Shown here: one piece after another, positions 35,237-43,796 of the stretch | How positions within the stretch are numbered: the stretch's first letter is position 1 | Layout of the letters: every line of letters begins with the position of its first letter | Assembly (NCBI RefSeq): GCF_001428005.1 | Contig: NZ_LMSB01000003.1 | Location: 1-64,000, forward strand | Source: Arthrobacter sp. Soil736 | GTDB taxonomy: Bacteria; Actinomycetota; Actinomycetes; Actinomycetales; Micrococcaceae | DNA: 64,000 nt | Direction of reading: 5' to 3' | Notes under the pieces: generated by a model | Database searches by the model: none | Told to the model about the DNA's origin: nothing | Seen by the model: the letters and a program-made list of their open reading frames with translations, nothing else | Position numbers and translations under genes: made by a program

Positions 35237-36529
35237 GTGACGCATACCGAAAATCCGCGGTCCACCGGCACGCCCCGCGCCGCTCCGTCCGTCTCCGCCC
35301 TCGTGGACGCCGAGATCGATGACGTTCCCGCGGCCGAGCCCACGCGCGTCGGCAGCCGGCGGGCGCTGGTGTACCTGGGCCTGTGCCTGGTGCTGATCGG
35401 GCTGAACCTGCGGACGGTGTTCTCCAGCTTTTCGGCGGTGTTTCCGGAGGTGGCGGCCGACGTCGGCCTGCCGGGCTGGGCGGTGGTGGTGCTCACCACC
35501 GTGCCGGTGACGCTGCTCGGGGTGTTTGCGCCGCTGGCTCCGGTCCTGGCGCGCCGGTTCGGCGCCGAGCGCGTGCTGTTCGGCGCGATGGCGGTCCTGA
35601 CCGCGGGCCTGCTTCTCCGCCCCACGGACGTCCCCGGCGCCGGCCACCTGCCGGCCCTGCTCGCCGGAACGGCCGCGTGCGGCGCGGCGATTGCGCTCTG
35701 CAACGTGCTGCTGCCCGGGCTCGTGAAACGCGACTTTCCGCACCGGCTGGGCCTGATGGGCGGCCTATACACCACCGCCATCTGCGCATCCGCAGCCCTG
35801 GGCGCCGGCTTCACCTACCCGGTCTTCAACGCGACCGGGCAGTGGACTTCGGCGCTGTGGTTCTGGGCGGTGCCGGCCGCCGTCGTGCTGTTGCTTTTCC
35901 TTCCGGTTGCCTGGCGGCAGCGGCACGGGCAGCACAAGGCCGTGCGGGACGGCGTCAACGTGTGGCGCTCGGCCGTTGCCTGGCAGGTCACCATTTTCAT
36001 GGTGCTGCAGGCCATGATGTCCTTCAGCGTTTTTGCCTGGCTGGCGCCGATTCTGCGCGAACGCGGCGTGGACGGCGGCACGGCGGGGCTGATCGTCTCG
36101 GCGTCGATCGTGCTGCAGATGCTGGGCTCCCTCTTCGCCCCGGCACTGGCCGCGAGGTTCCGGGACCAGCGGGTGATCAACACGGTGGTGGCGCTCATGA
36201 CCGGGGGCGGATTTGCGCTGAGCATCTTCGGCCCGCTGGAGCTGGTCTGGCTGTGGACCGGGCTGCTGGGACTGGGACAGGGCAGCCTCACGGCCGTGGC
36301 CCTGACGATGATCATGCTCCGCACCCGGGACGGCCATACCGCCGCCCACCTCTCCGGCATGATGCAGGGCGTGGGCTACGGACTGGGCTCCACCGGAACG
36401 CTCATGGTGGGCCAGCTGCACCAGGCCACGGGATCGTTTGCGGCCGCCGGAGTGCTGTTCCTGGCGGTGGGCGCGCTCGCCGCGGTTTTCGGGTACCGGG
36501 CGGGGCGGAACCGCTACATCGGCGGCTGA
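35237..36529 (+). CDS. CynX/NimT-family MFS transporter
   Basis: A 430-residue, 12-helix transporter with GTG start at 35237 and a long cytosolic N-terminus. The pattern GLNLRTVFSSFSAVFPEVAADVGLPGWAVVVLTTVPVTLLGVFAPLAPVLARRFGAER is typical of the CynX/NimT (cyanate transporter/YycB) group, which includes exporters of nitroimidazole and transporters of small anions. No ribosome site of note precedes the start. Substrate unknown; it may work with the neighbouring monooxygenase, which is 70 bases upstream. Confidence 0.87.
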   Translation: MTHTENPRSTGTPRAAPSVSALVDAEIDDVPAAEPTRVGSRRALVYLGLCLVLIGLNLRTVFSSFSAVFPEVAADVGLPGWAVVVLTTVPVTLLGVFAPLAPVLARRFGAERVLFGAMAVLTAGLLLRPTDVPGAGHLPALLAGTAACGAAIALCNVLLPGLVKRDFPHRLGLMGGLYTTAICASAALGAGFTYPVFNATGQWTSALWFWAVPAAVVLLLFLPVAWRQRHGQHKAVRDGVNVWRSAVAWQVTIFMVLQAMMSFSVFAWLAPILRERGVDGGTAGLIVSASIVLQMLGSLFAPALAARFRDQRVINTVVALMTGGGFALSIFGPLELVWLWTGLLGLGQGSLTAVALTMIMLRTRDGHTAAHLSGMMQGVGYGLGSTGTLMVGQLHQATGSFAAAGVLFLAVGALAAVFGYRAGRNRYIGG

Positions 36530-36532
36530 CCA

Positions 36533-36598
36533 CCAAAGTAGGTAGCAGCAGAAGCCGTTCTGAACGCCCAGAACGGCCTCTGCTGCTACCCAGTTGGG
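36533..36598. repeat. 66-bp palindromic intergenic element, copy A
   Basis: The arms 36541-36562 and 36569-36590 pair with one mismatch and the outer ends (CCAAAGTAGG and CCCAGTTGGG) pair partly. The right end matches the CCCAACTRGGT terminus of copies B and C. It lies between two convergent MFS genes and can terminate both. The core (GCCGTTCTG) differs from the other copies. Confidence 0.8.
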
Positions 36599-36605
36599 GG
36601 AGCGG

Positions 36606-37895
36606 CTAGTGCGTCAGGTCCTTGCCCCTGGTCTCCGGGATGGTGAAGATGAACACCGCGCTCACGGCCAGCAGCGCCACCGCGTACACGTTGAACAGGT
36701 TGGGCAGCTGGAGCGTCGTGCCGAGCCACTGCTGCAGGTACGGAGCGGTCCCGCCGAACAGCGCCACGCAGATGGAATACGGCACGCCCACGCCCACGGT
36801 CCGGATGCTCGTGGGGAACAGCTCCGCGTAGACGGCAGGCACAATGGCGGCGCTCGCGGCGATGAAGATGAGCATCACGGACATGCTCACGGCCAGCTGC
36901 CACGCGGAATCCTTCAGCAGCCAGGTCATGGGGAAGTGCATGACAGCGGCTCCGATGGCTCCGGCCCACAGCACCTTCTTGCGGCCGATCCGGTCCGACA
37001 GCTTGCCCCAGAACGGCAGGGCGGCAATGAACACGATGTTGCCGATGACGCCGGCCCACAGTGCTTCCCCGCGGTCGATCTTCAGCGCGGTGGTGGCATA
37101 GCTGGGGGCCACCACACCCCAGATGTAGTAGATCACGGTGAGGCCCACGGTCAGGCCGATCACCTGCAGGGCCTGCTTTCGGTAGCGGACAATCTGGGGC
37201 CAGATGGGCGCGCGCTTCTCCGTGGCGGACTCGCCCTCGAAGACGTCCGTCTCGTGCAGCCTGGAGCGCATGATCAGCGCGTACAGGCCCAGCGCGGCGC
37301 CGATCAGGAACGGGATCCGCCAGCCCCAGGCATTCATGACCTCGGTGCTCATCGCCATGTTCAGGACGGCCCCCAGCAGCGTTCCGAACAGGATGCCCAC
37401 GGTTCCGGAAGTGTAGATCAGCGTGGCCCAGAATCCGCGGTGCTCCCTGGGCGCCATCTCGGAGAGGTAGGTCTGCGACGACGGCAGCTCACCGCCGTGG
37501 GCCAGGCCCTGGACCAGCCGGGCCGCCAGGAGCATGAGGGACGCCCACGCGCCGACGGCGGCGAACGTCGGGGCGACGCCGATCATCAGGCTGCCCAGCG
37601 AGGCGAGCCCGACGGCAAGCGTCATGGAGGCCTTGCGGCCCACCCTGTCGCCGATCCAGCCGAAGAGGAACCCGCCGAACGGGCGGGCGACGAAGCCGAC
37701 GGCGAAAATCGCCAGGGTGGAGAGCACGGCTGATGCGGGATCCGACTTGCTGAACAGCTGGCTGGCGATGAAGGGGGTAAAGGTCGCGTAGATGGCCCAG
37801 TCGTACCATTCGACGGCGTTGCCGATGCCGGTGCCGACGATGGTCTTCCGGGTGGTGACCCGGTCCGCGCGCAGCGGGTTGATGATGGCGGTCAT
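36606..37895 (-). CDS. MHS-family MFS transporter
   Basis: A 429-residue transporter with MHS features: GTGIGNAVEWYDWAIYATFTPFIA, AVGFVARPFGGFLFGWIGDRVGRKASMTLAV, ARLVQGLAHGGELPSSQTYL and REHRGFWATLIYTSG. It lies 24 bases after the amidohydrolase gene and is certainly its operon partner, so it may import the substrate of that hydrolase. Start ATG 37895. Confidence 0.9.
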   Translation of the reverse strand: MTAIINPLRADRVTTRKTIVGTGIGNAVEWYDWAIYATFTPFIASQLFSKSDPASAVLSTLAIFAVGFVARPFGGFLFGWIGDRVGRKASMTLAVGLASLGSLMIGVAPTFAAVGAWASLMLLAARLVQGLAHGGELPSSQTYLSEMAPREHRGFWATLIYTSGTVGILFGTLLGAVLNMAMSTEVMNAWGWRIPFLIGAALGLYALIMRSRLHETDVFEGESATEKRAPIWPQIVRYRKQALQVIGLTVGLTVIYYIWGVVAPSYATTALKIDRGEALWAGVIGNIVFIAALPFWGKLSDRIGRKKVLWAGAIGAAVMHFPMTWLLKDSAWQLAVSMSVMLIFIAASAAIVPAVYAELFPTSIRTVGVGVPYSICVALFGGTAPYLQQWLGTTLQLPNLFNVYAVALLAVSAVFIFTIPETRGKDLTH

Positions 37896-37919
37896 GGATT
37901 TCTCCCTGTGGTGGGTGGG

Positions 37920-39227
37920 CTAGGAAGCGACAGTTGCGGCTGGTGCGGGGGCAGGGGACTGGGCGGCCAGTGATGCCAGGCGGGAGATGGCGAGTTCCGC
38001 ATAGAGGGCGGCCCCGTCAGCCAGCACGCCGTCGTCGAACGTTGCGTACGGTGAGTGGTTGAACGGCGAGGTGGCGTGGTCTGTGCCCGGAGGCACCGCG
38101 CTCAGGCCGATGAAGGTGCCCGGCACCTCGGCGAGGACGCGGGAGAAATCCTCGGAGCCGCCCAGCGGGGTGGCCCACCGCGACAGCCTCGATTCGCCGA
38201 ACAGCCCGGCGATGACGTTTTCCGCGGTGTGCGTCTCGTCTTCGTCCGTGATGGTGAGCGGATACTCCTGCTGGTAGTCCACATCGACGTCGAGGCCGTG
38301 CGCCGCCGCGATTCCCTGGAGCAGCCGCGGCACGGAGTCCATCATCCTCTGCCGGGACTCGTCGGAGAAGGTGCGGATGGTGGCCTCGATGCGGGCGGTC
38401 TCCGGGATGACGTTGCGCTTGGTGCCGGCCTGGAGCACGCCCACGGACAGGACCACAGGATCGAACATGTTGAACTGGCGGGTGACCATGACCTGCAGGG
38501 CCGTCACCATTTCGGCGGCCGCCGTGACAGGGTCCTTGGCCGCATGCGGGGTGGAGCCGTGGCCGCCGGCGCCAAGCACCGTGACAACAAGGCCGTCCGA
38601 GGCGCTGAGCATGACGCCCGGCTTGGTGCAGAACGTGCCGTGCGGCTCGAGGGAGGAAAACACGTGCATGCCGTAGGCGGCGTCCACGCGCCGGCCGGGG
38701 GCATCCAGCACGCCCTCGCGGATCATGTAGCTGGCGCCGTCGAAGCCCTCCTCGCCCGGCTGGAACATCAGCACGACGTCGCCCGCCAGCCGGTGCCGGC
38801 GTTCAGCGAGGAGCGTGGCCGCGCCGGCAAGCATGGACGTGTGGAGGTCGTGGCCGCAGGCGTGCATGGCGCCGTCGATCGTGGAGGTGTAGCCCACGCC
38901 GGTCTTCTCCTGGACGGGCAGCCCGTCCATGTCGGCGCGGAGGAGCACCGCCGGGGCGCTGGCGCCGCTGTCCGCCGGGGCGCTGGCGCCGCTGTCCGCC
39001 GGGGCGCTGGCGCCGCTGTCCCCGCGGTTTGCGCCGCCGCGCAGGACGGCGGTGACCGACGTCGTGTCCTTGCCCAACGTGATTTCGTACGGCAGCCCGT
39101 CCAGTGCCTTCAGCACTTTTTCCTGGGTGCGCGGCAAGTGGAGGCCGATCTCGGGCTCCCGGTGCAGGTCGTGGCGGAGCCGGGCAATATCTCCCTGCAT
39201 CTCGCGGGCGTCTGCGGCAATCGGCAC
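37920..39227 (-). CDS. M20-family amidohydrolase
   Basis: A 435-residue metallo-aminoacylase/hippurate hydrolase-type enzyme. GTG 39227 is chosen because GAGGAG is five bases upstream. Metal ligands are in HACGHDLHTSM, FQPGEEGFDG and the late GGSEDFSRV; RADMDGLPVQEKTG is typical of IAA-amino acid/hippurate hydrolases. A threefold SGASAPAD insert (38950-39021) interrupts the first domain. The enzyme should cleave N-acyl amino acids. A divergent AsnC-type regulator lies across a palindromic promoter region. Confidence 0.92.
   Translation of the reverse strand: MPIAADAREMQGDIARLRHDLHREPEIGLHLPRTQEKVLKALDGLPYEITLGKDTTSVTAVLRGGANRGDSGASAPADSGASAPADSGASAPAVLLRADMDGLPVQEKTGVGYTSTIDGAMHACGHDLHTSMLAGAATLLAERRHRLAGDVVLMFQPGEEGFDGASYMIREGVLDAPGRRVDAAYGMHVFSSLEPHGTFCTKPGVMLSASDGLVVTVLGAGGHGSTPHAAKDPVTAAAEMVTALQVMVTRQFNMFDPVVLSVGVLQAGTKRNVIPETARIEATIRTFSDESRQRMMDSVPRLLQGIAAAHGLDVDVDYQQEYPLTITDEDETHTAENVIAGLFGESRLSRWATPLGGSEDFSRVLAEVPGTFIGLSAVPPGTDHATSPFNHSPYATFDDGVLADGAALYAELAISRLASLAAQSPAPAPAATVAS
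38950..39021 (-). repeat. Three perfect 24-base tandem repeats inside the amidohydrolase gene
   Basis: The 24-base unit starting GCCGGGGCGCTGGC occurs three times without change (38950-38973, 38974-38997, 38998-39021). It encodes SGASAPAD-type repeats in frame, between VLRGGANRGD and VLLRADMDG. The length, a multiple of three, means copy number could vary without breaking the frame. Confidence 0.9.
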
Positions 39228-39268
39228 ATTTACTCCTCGTCTGTGATTCCGGCGTTGTGGGTCTATTC

Positions 39269-39315
39269 TGAAGTGGCCCACTTCACAGTCCGCCAAAGTG
39301 CTGGAAAAATGCACT
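39269..39315. promoter_or_regulatory. Two inverted repeats in the amidohydrolase/AsnC divergent promoter
   Basis: TGAAGTGG-C-CCACTTCA (39269-39285) is a perfect 17-base palindrome. AGTGC (39297-39301) and GCACT (39311-39315) form a second, 9-base-spaced pair carrying the same AGTG core. They lie 42 and 30-60 bases from the two start codons, fitting AsnC/Lrp-type multi-site binding. Confidence 0.6.
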
Positions 39316-39359
39316 CTAGGGGCCAGATACGCAGGATTCGCGCAGAACGGAGGGTGCCC

Positions 39360-40397
39360 GTGGAACTCAGCGAGGAAGATCTGGCGCTCATCCATGCCCT
39401 GCAGATCGCACCGCGGGTGAGCTGGGCCGACGCCGCCGGCATCCTCGGCGTCCATGCCACCACGCTCGCAGCCCGGTGGGAGCGGTTGCGGGCGGGCGGC
39501 GACTCATGGATCACCGCGCACCTGATCGGCGACCCGAAGCAGATGTGCCTCGCGTTCGTGGCCGTGGACTGCGAGATGAACCGCAGGGAGGACGTCACGG
39601 CCCGGCTGGCCGCGATGCCGGAGATCGTCACGGTTGAAGAGGCCGCAAGCAACCGGGACCTCATGCTGACCGTCATCACCGGATCGCTGGAGGAATTCAG
39701 CACCAACGTGGTCTCGCGGCTGAAGGACATTGACGGGCTCCTCAAATACCAGACGTCACTGTGCACGCGGCTGCACACCGGCGGTGATGCGTGGCGGCTG
39801 AATGTGCTGAGCCGTGCCCAGCAGGCATCCCTCAGGGCATTGGCGAAACCCGGACCGGCGGACGCCGAGCGTCCCGACGCCGTGCAGGCGCCGCTGCCCG
39901 CGAGCCACCTGGCCCTCCTGCCCTTCCTTGCCAAGGACGGGCGTGCGACGGCGGCCGACATCGCACGCGCGCTCGGCCGCAACCCGGCAACGGTCCAGCG
40001 GCAGCTGAACCGCGTGCTGGCCAGCGGGATCCTGTCCATGCGGTGCGAGATTGCGCAGAGATACTCGTCCTTTCCCGTGACCTGCCAGTGGTTCGTCAAC
40101 GTCCCGGCCGGGCAGCACGAAGCCGCCGCGGCCGCGCTCCGGACCATCCGGAACGTGCGGCTCAGCGCCTCAACCACGGGACCCACGAACTTCGTAATCA
40201 TCATGTGGCTCCAGTCCCTGGCCGACGTCATGGATGCCGAACTTTCCCTGCAGCAGAAGGTCCCCGGCATTGAACTGGTCGAAAGCGTCGTCATGCTGAC
40301 CACCGTCAAGCGGGTGGGCTGGATGCTGAACCCGGACTCGACGGCGAGCGGCGCCGTCGTCGTTCCTGCCGGATCCGCCCAACTGGGTAGCAGCTGA
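39360..40397 (+). CDS. Double-domain Lrp/AsnC-family regulator
   Basis: A 345-residue regulator made of two Lrp units. Each has a winged helix (about 1-60 LSEEDLALIHALQIAPRVSWADAAGILGVHATTLAARWERL; about 180-240 LLPFLAKDGRATAADIARALGRNPATVQRQLNRV) and a RAM ligand-binding domain. GTG 39360 is six bases after GGAGG; GTG 39354 and ATG 39309 are alternatives. It diverges from the amidohydrolase and MHS genes and probably controls them in response to an amino acid. Its last codons lie inside the left arm of palindromic element B. Confidence 0.85.
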   Translation: MELSEEDLALIHALQIAPRVSWADAAGILGVHATTLAARWERLRAGGDSWITAHLIGDPKQMCLAFVAVDCEMNRREDVTARLAAMPEIVTVEEAASNRDLMLTVITGSLEEFSTNVVSRLKDIDGLLKYQTSLCTRLHTGGDAWRLNVLSRAQQASLRALAKPGPADAERPDAVQAPLPASHLALLPFLAKDGRATAADIARALGRNPATVQRQLNRVLASGILSMRCEIAQRYSSFPVTCQWFVNVPAGQHEAAAAALRTIRNVRLSASTTGPTNFVIIMWLQSLADVMDAELSLQQKVPGIELVESVVMLTTVKRVGWMLNPDSTASGAVVVPAGSAQLGSS

Positions 40398-40443
40398 CGC
40401 GCTTCTCAGCGCCGGGAACCGCATCAGCTGCTACCCAGTTGGG
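40378..40443. repeat. 66-bp palindromic intergenic element, copy B
   Basis: CCCAACTGGGTAGCAGCTGA (40378-40397) pairs perfectly with 40424-40443; the central 26 bases are partly paired. It sits between convergent genes (AsnC-type regulator and soxR), with its left arm forming the last codons and stop of the former. Termini match copies A and C. Confidence 0.85.
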
Positions 40444-40464
40444 GAGGGCGGACGGGAGGTGGGG

Positions 40465-40944
40465 CTAGGTGCGGGGGTTCCCAGCGGCAGGGGCGGGTTC
40501 CCAGCGGCGCGGGCCGGAACCGCCTGCCCCGAGCTCATCGGACGGATTCTGCAGCCGGCAGGCCTTCAGGCTGAGGCAGCCGCAGCCGATGCACCCGTCC
40601 AGGTCCTGGCGCAGGTGCTGCAGCGCCTCGATGCGGGCGTCCAGTTCCGAGCGCGACAGCCGCGAGAGCCTTGACCAGTCGCGCTTCGTGGGAGTGCGGC
40701 CCTCCGGCAGCGAATCCAGTGCCGTGCGGATGTCCTTGAGCGGAATTCCCACGCGCTGTGAGACGCGGATGAACGCCACCCGGCGCAGCATGTCCCGGCC
40801 GTAGCGGCGCTGGTTGCCGGAGGTCCGTTCGGACGTGATGAGCCCGTTGCGTTCGTAGAAATGAAGGGCCGACGGCGCCACGCCGCTCCGCTGCGACAGC
40901 TCGCCGATGCTCAGTGCGTGCGTCCCGGCAGCCTGGTGTGGCAT
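40465..40944 (-). CDS. soxR: SoxR, redox-sensitive MerR-family regulator
   Basis: A 159-residue MerR-type activator. The winged helix is LSIGELSQRSGVAPSALHFYERNGLITSERTSGNQRRY; a dimerisation helix follows; and the [2Fe-2S] cluster motif CIGCGCLSLKAC has all four cysteines in the SoxR spacing. Oxidation of the cluster by redox-active compounds triggers activation. In actinobacteria SoxR usually acts directly on efflux and oxidoreductase genes, without SoxS. The divergent MFS gene carries a consensus SoxR box. Confidence 0.95.
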   Translation of the reverse strand: MPHQAAGTHALSIGELSQRSGVAPSALHFYERNGLITSERTSGNQRRYGRDMLRRVAFIRVSQRVGIPLKDIRTALDSLPEGRTPTKRDWSRLSRLSRSELDARIEALQHLRQDLDGCIGCGCLSLKACRLQNPSDELGAGGSGPRRWEPAPAAGNPRT

Positions 40945-41023
40945 GCTGTCCCCCTAGCTCCAGAGACGGCGCCGGCCGGCACCGTCGCCCGCCCATGACC
41001 GCCCGCCCCCTGGAGGCGCAGCC

Positions 41024-41054
41024 TTGACCTCAACCTTAGTTGAGGTTTTACGGT
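41024..41054 (+). promoter_or_regulatory. SoxR-controlled promoter of the MFS efflux gene
   Basis: TTGACC (41024-41029) and TACGGT (41049-41054) are 19 bases apart, the long spacing of MerR-type promoters. Between them CCTCAA-CCTTAG-TTGAGG (41028-41045) matches the SoxR box CCTCAA-N6-TTGAGG exactly. The predicted transcription start (about 41061) falls at the ATG (41062), so the mRNA is likely leaderless. Confidence 0.88.
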
Positions 41055-41061
41055 TGCGTCC

Positions 41062-42444
41062 ATGACTACCGATCAGGCCGCCGTGCACGAATCCGCCCCG
41101 CCGCTCCCCGCCCCGCCAGCCGCCGGGATCCTCCAGCGCCCCTACCTCCTGGTGACCGTTGGCGCGTGCGCTCTGGTGTTCCTGGCGGCCTTCGAATCCC
41201 TCGCCGTGACCACCATCATGCCGGTCGTGAGCCGCGAGCTCGACGGAGCCGGCCTGTATGCGCTCGCCTTCGCGGGGCCGCTGGCCACCGGCGTGATCGG
41301 CATGGTGGGCGCCGGGAACTGGTCCGACCGCCGCGGCCCCGTGGCGCCGCTGTATGTCTCCGTTGCCGTCTTTGCGCTGGGCCTGCTGGTGGCGGGCACG
41401 GCCGGAAGCATGGCCGTGCTGGTGGCGGGCCGCCTGATCCAGGGGCTGGGCGGCGGCGCCATGACCGTGGCCCTGTACGTGGTGGTGGCCCGCGCCTATC
41501 CCGCCGTCCTGCACGTCAAGATCTTCGCCGCCTTCTCCGCCGCCTGGGTCATCCCGTCCCTCGTGGGCCCGTTCGCCGCCGGGCTCGTGGCGCAGCTGGC
41601 CAGCTGGCACTGGGTGTTCCTCGGCGTCGTGGTGCTCGTGGTACCGGCGCTGGCCATGCTGGTCCCGGCGCTGCGGAGGGTCCGGTCCGGCCCCGAGGAC
41701 CAGCCTGCCCCGTGGGCCCTAGGGCGGCTGGCCTGGGCTGCGCTCGCCGCGCTGGCCGTGCTGGGCCTGAACCTGTCCGCCGGGATACCGGTGGCCGGCC
41801 CGCTCGTGGCCGGCGCCGCCGTCGTGGTTGCGCTGCTGGCCGTCAGGCCGCTGGTGCCGCGGGGCACCCTGACCGCCCGCCGCGGGCTGCCGAGCGTCAT
41901 CCTCACCCGCGGACTCGTTTCCGCAGCATTTTTCGGCGCCGAGGTCTACCTTCCCTACCTGCTCGTGGAACGCTACGCCTTCTCGCCCACGTTCGCCGGC
42001 CTCACCCTGACCGGCGGGGCCCTCGCCTGGGCCGCTGCCTCCGGGATCCAGGGGCGCCTCGGCGTGCGGCTGGGCAGTCCCGTCGCGGTACGGATCGGCT
42101 CGCTGCTGGTGCTCGCCGCGATCGTCCTCGCCCTGGTGACCACCGCGTTTGGCTGGCCGGCCGCCGTCGCGATTTTCGGCTGGATTCTCGCCGGCGGCGG
42201 CATGGGACTGATGTACCCGCGGCTGAGCGTCATGACACTCGCGCTCTCCACGCCGGACACGGAAGGGTTCAACAGTTCGGCGATGTCCATCTCCGATTCC
42301 CTCGGCGGGGCCCTCGCGCTCGCCACCACCGGGATCGTGTTCACCGCGCTGACGACGACGGCGGCTTCCTTCGCCGGGGTCTTCGCACTGACGGCGGTGA
42401 TCGCCGCGGCCGGGGTCGCCATCGCGCCGCGGGTTGCGGACTGA
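41062..42444 (+). CDS. MFS multidrug efflux transporter, SoxR-controlled
   Basis: A 460-residue drug:H+ antiporter. A short Pro/Ala-rich N-terminus precedes helices with VFLAAFESLAVTTIMPVVSRELDG, GNWSDRRGPVAPLYV and GRLIQGLGGGAMTVALYVVVARAYP, the motif pattern of DHA-type exporters. No ribosome site precedes the ATG, consistent with a leaderless transcript. Neighbouring soxR suggests it expels redox-cycling antibiotics or pigments such as phenazines or quinones (inference). Confidence 0.88.
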   Translation: MTTDQAAVHESAPPLPAPPAAGILQRPYLLVTVGACALVFLAAFESLAVTTIMPVVSRELDGAGLYALAFAGPLATGVIGMVGAGNWSDRRGPVAPLYVSVAVFALGLLVAGTAGSMAVLVAGRLIQGLGGGAMTVALYVVVARAYPAVLHVKIFAAFSAAWVIPSLVGPFAAGLVAQLASWHWVFLGVVVLVVPALAMLVPALRRVRSGPEDQPAPWALGRLAWAALAALAVLGLNLSAGIPVAGPLVAGAAVVVALLAVRPLVPRGTLTARRGLPSVILTRGLVSAAFFGAEVYLPYLLVERYAFSPTFAGLTLTGGALAWAAASGIQGRLGVRLGSPVAVRIGSLLVLAAIVLALVTTAFGWPAAVAIFGWILAGGGMGLMYPRLSVMTLALSTPDTEGFNSSAMSISDSLGGALALATTGIVFTALTTTAASFAGVFALTAVIAAAGVAIAPRVAD

Positions 42445-42454
42445 CGCCGGCGTT

Positions 42455-43051
42455 TTAGAGGCGCGGCAGGACCCTGTAGTAGAGGTGGGTGACGGCGTCG
42501 CCCTGGATCACCCGGGTCTGCTCCAGTTTCACCGGCGCCGCGGCGAGGTGGTCGAAAAAGCGGATCCCCTCGCCCAGCAGCCAGGGCGCCAGGTTGACCC
42601 GGATCTCCTCCACGAGCCCGGCGTCGATGGCCTGCCGGATGACGTCGGGTCCGGCCAGGCCCACATCCTTGTCGCCCGCGAGCGCCATCGCCTCCTTGAC
42701 CGCGTCGGCGAACCCGGTGGTGACGAACGTGTAGGGGATTCCCTCGCGGGGCCAGCCGCCCGGAACGGAGTGGCTGAGCACCACGATGGGGCAGTCGATG
42801 GGGTGCTGCCCGTCCCAGCCGTGGGTGATGTCGAAGATCCTGCGGCCCACCAGCAGGGCGCCCGCCGTGGACATGGTGCGGCGCAGGTGCTCCGCGCTCG
42901 CCGCCGTGACGTGCCAGGTCATGTTCGGCCGGGCGGTGGGCACCGCCACCGGCCCGTTGCTGTACCAGTCGAAGAGGCCGTTCACGGAGTCGTCCGGGAG
43001 GGCGATGAAGCCGTCCAGGGACATCGTCATTTCGGCGACAAGTCTTGCCAT
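42455..43051 (-). CDS. RibD/dihydrofolate-reductase-like protein
   Basis: A 198-residue protein of the RibD C-terminal domain family (MARLVAEMTMSLDGFIALPDD, LLVGRRIFDITHGWDG, VGLAGPDVIRQAIDAGLVEEIRVNLAPWLLGEG). ATG 43051 is used rather than an upstream start, since the extra N-terminus is low in coding character. These stand-alone relatives reduce NADPH-dependent substrates but are rarely assigned. It is first of the block running down to 42455 and is convergent with the SoxR-controlled transporter, ten bases away. Confidence 0.85.
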   Translation of the reverse strand: MARLVAEMTMSLDGFIALPDDSVNGLFDWYSNGPVAVPTARPNMTWHVTAASAEHLRRTMSTAGALLVGRRIFDITHGWDGQHPIDCPIVVLSHSVPGGWPREGIPYTFVTTGFADAVKEAMALAGDKDVGLAGPDVIRQAIDAGLVEEIRVNLAPWLLGEGIRFFDHLAAAPVKLEQTRVIQGDAVTHLYYRVLPRL

Positions 43052-43068
43052 GTTCCTCGAGTTGGCAT

Positions 43069-43794
43069 TTAGGGGATGTCCTGGGCCTTCAGCCGGGTGG
43101 CGCGGAGGACGGCGTCGGCGAGGATGGCCATCTGCCCGTCGGGGCCGGTGGCTTCCCGTTCCCGGCTTTCCGCCACCTCCACGCTCCACTCCGGCGGCGC
43201 GATGCCGAGTTCGGCCACGAGCTGCTCGGCGGTGAAGTACCTATGTGCCCGCGCGTGGCTGTCGGCGTCGTGGCTGCCGGCTGCATGGCTCGCCCACGGC
43301 GGCAGCCCGTCCGGGTGGTGCCCCACCACGAGCAGCGTCCCGCCCGGCCGCACGGCGTCCGCCGCAATCCGGTGCGACCGCTGCCAGGGCATTTCCGTGG
43401 TGTGCAGGAACTGTGCGGAGACGAGGTCAAACCGCTCCTCGGGCGCCCATGTTGCCAGGTCCCGCTGCAGCCAGGTGACGCGGTGGCCGAACCCCGACTC
43501 CGCCGCGTGGGCCGCTGCCCGTTCAAGCGCGACGGCGGACACATCCACCGCGGTCACCGTCCAGCCGTGCTCTGCGAGCCACAGGGCGTCCGCGCCTTCG
43601 CCGCAGCCGACGTCCAGCGCAGTTCCGGGGGCAAGGCTGGCGACTTCGGCCACGAGCTGCGGGTTGGGCCTGCCGCTCCACACGCGGGCCCGGCTCCGGT
43701 ACATTTCGTCCCATAGCTGCGCGGCGCCGTCGTGCCCTGCTTCGGCATGACTGGTTTCGCTGTTGCTGGCGCGCGAGTGCTGGTGGTCGGCCAT
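43069..43794 (-). CDS. Class I SAM-dependent methyltransferase
   Basis: A 241-residue methyltransferase (ATG 43794, MADHQHSRASNS). The SAM-binding core is ALDVGCGEGADALWLAEHGWTVTAVDVSAVALERA, with DLVSAQFLHTTEMPW and GGTLLVVGHHPDG, typical of the tellurite-resistance TehB/UbiE-like group. It begins two bases after the preceding gene's stop, so they are co-transcribed. Substrate unknown. Confidence 0.85.
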   Translation of the reverse strand: MADHQHSRASNSETSHAEAGHDGAAQLWDEMYRSRARVWSGRPNPQLVAEVASLAPGTALDVGCGEGADALWLAEHGWTVTAVDVSAVALERAAAHAAESGFGHRVTWLQRDLATWAPEERFDLVSAQFLHTTEMPWQRSHRIAADAVRPGGTLLVVGHHPDGLPPWASHAAGSHDADSHARAHRYFTAEQLVAELGIAPPEWSVEVAESREREATGPDGQMAILADAVLRATRLKAQDIP

Positions 43795-43796
43795 GG

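Noticed and set aside
38950..39021. 24-base tandem repeats considered as a CRISPR array
   Set aside because: Units are directly contiguous without spacers and lie in frame inside a gene.
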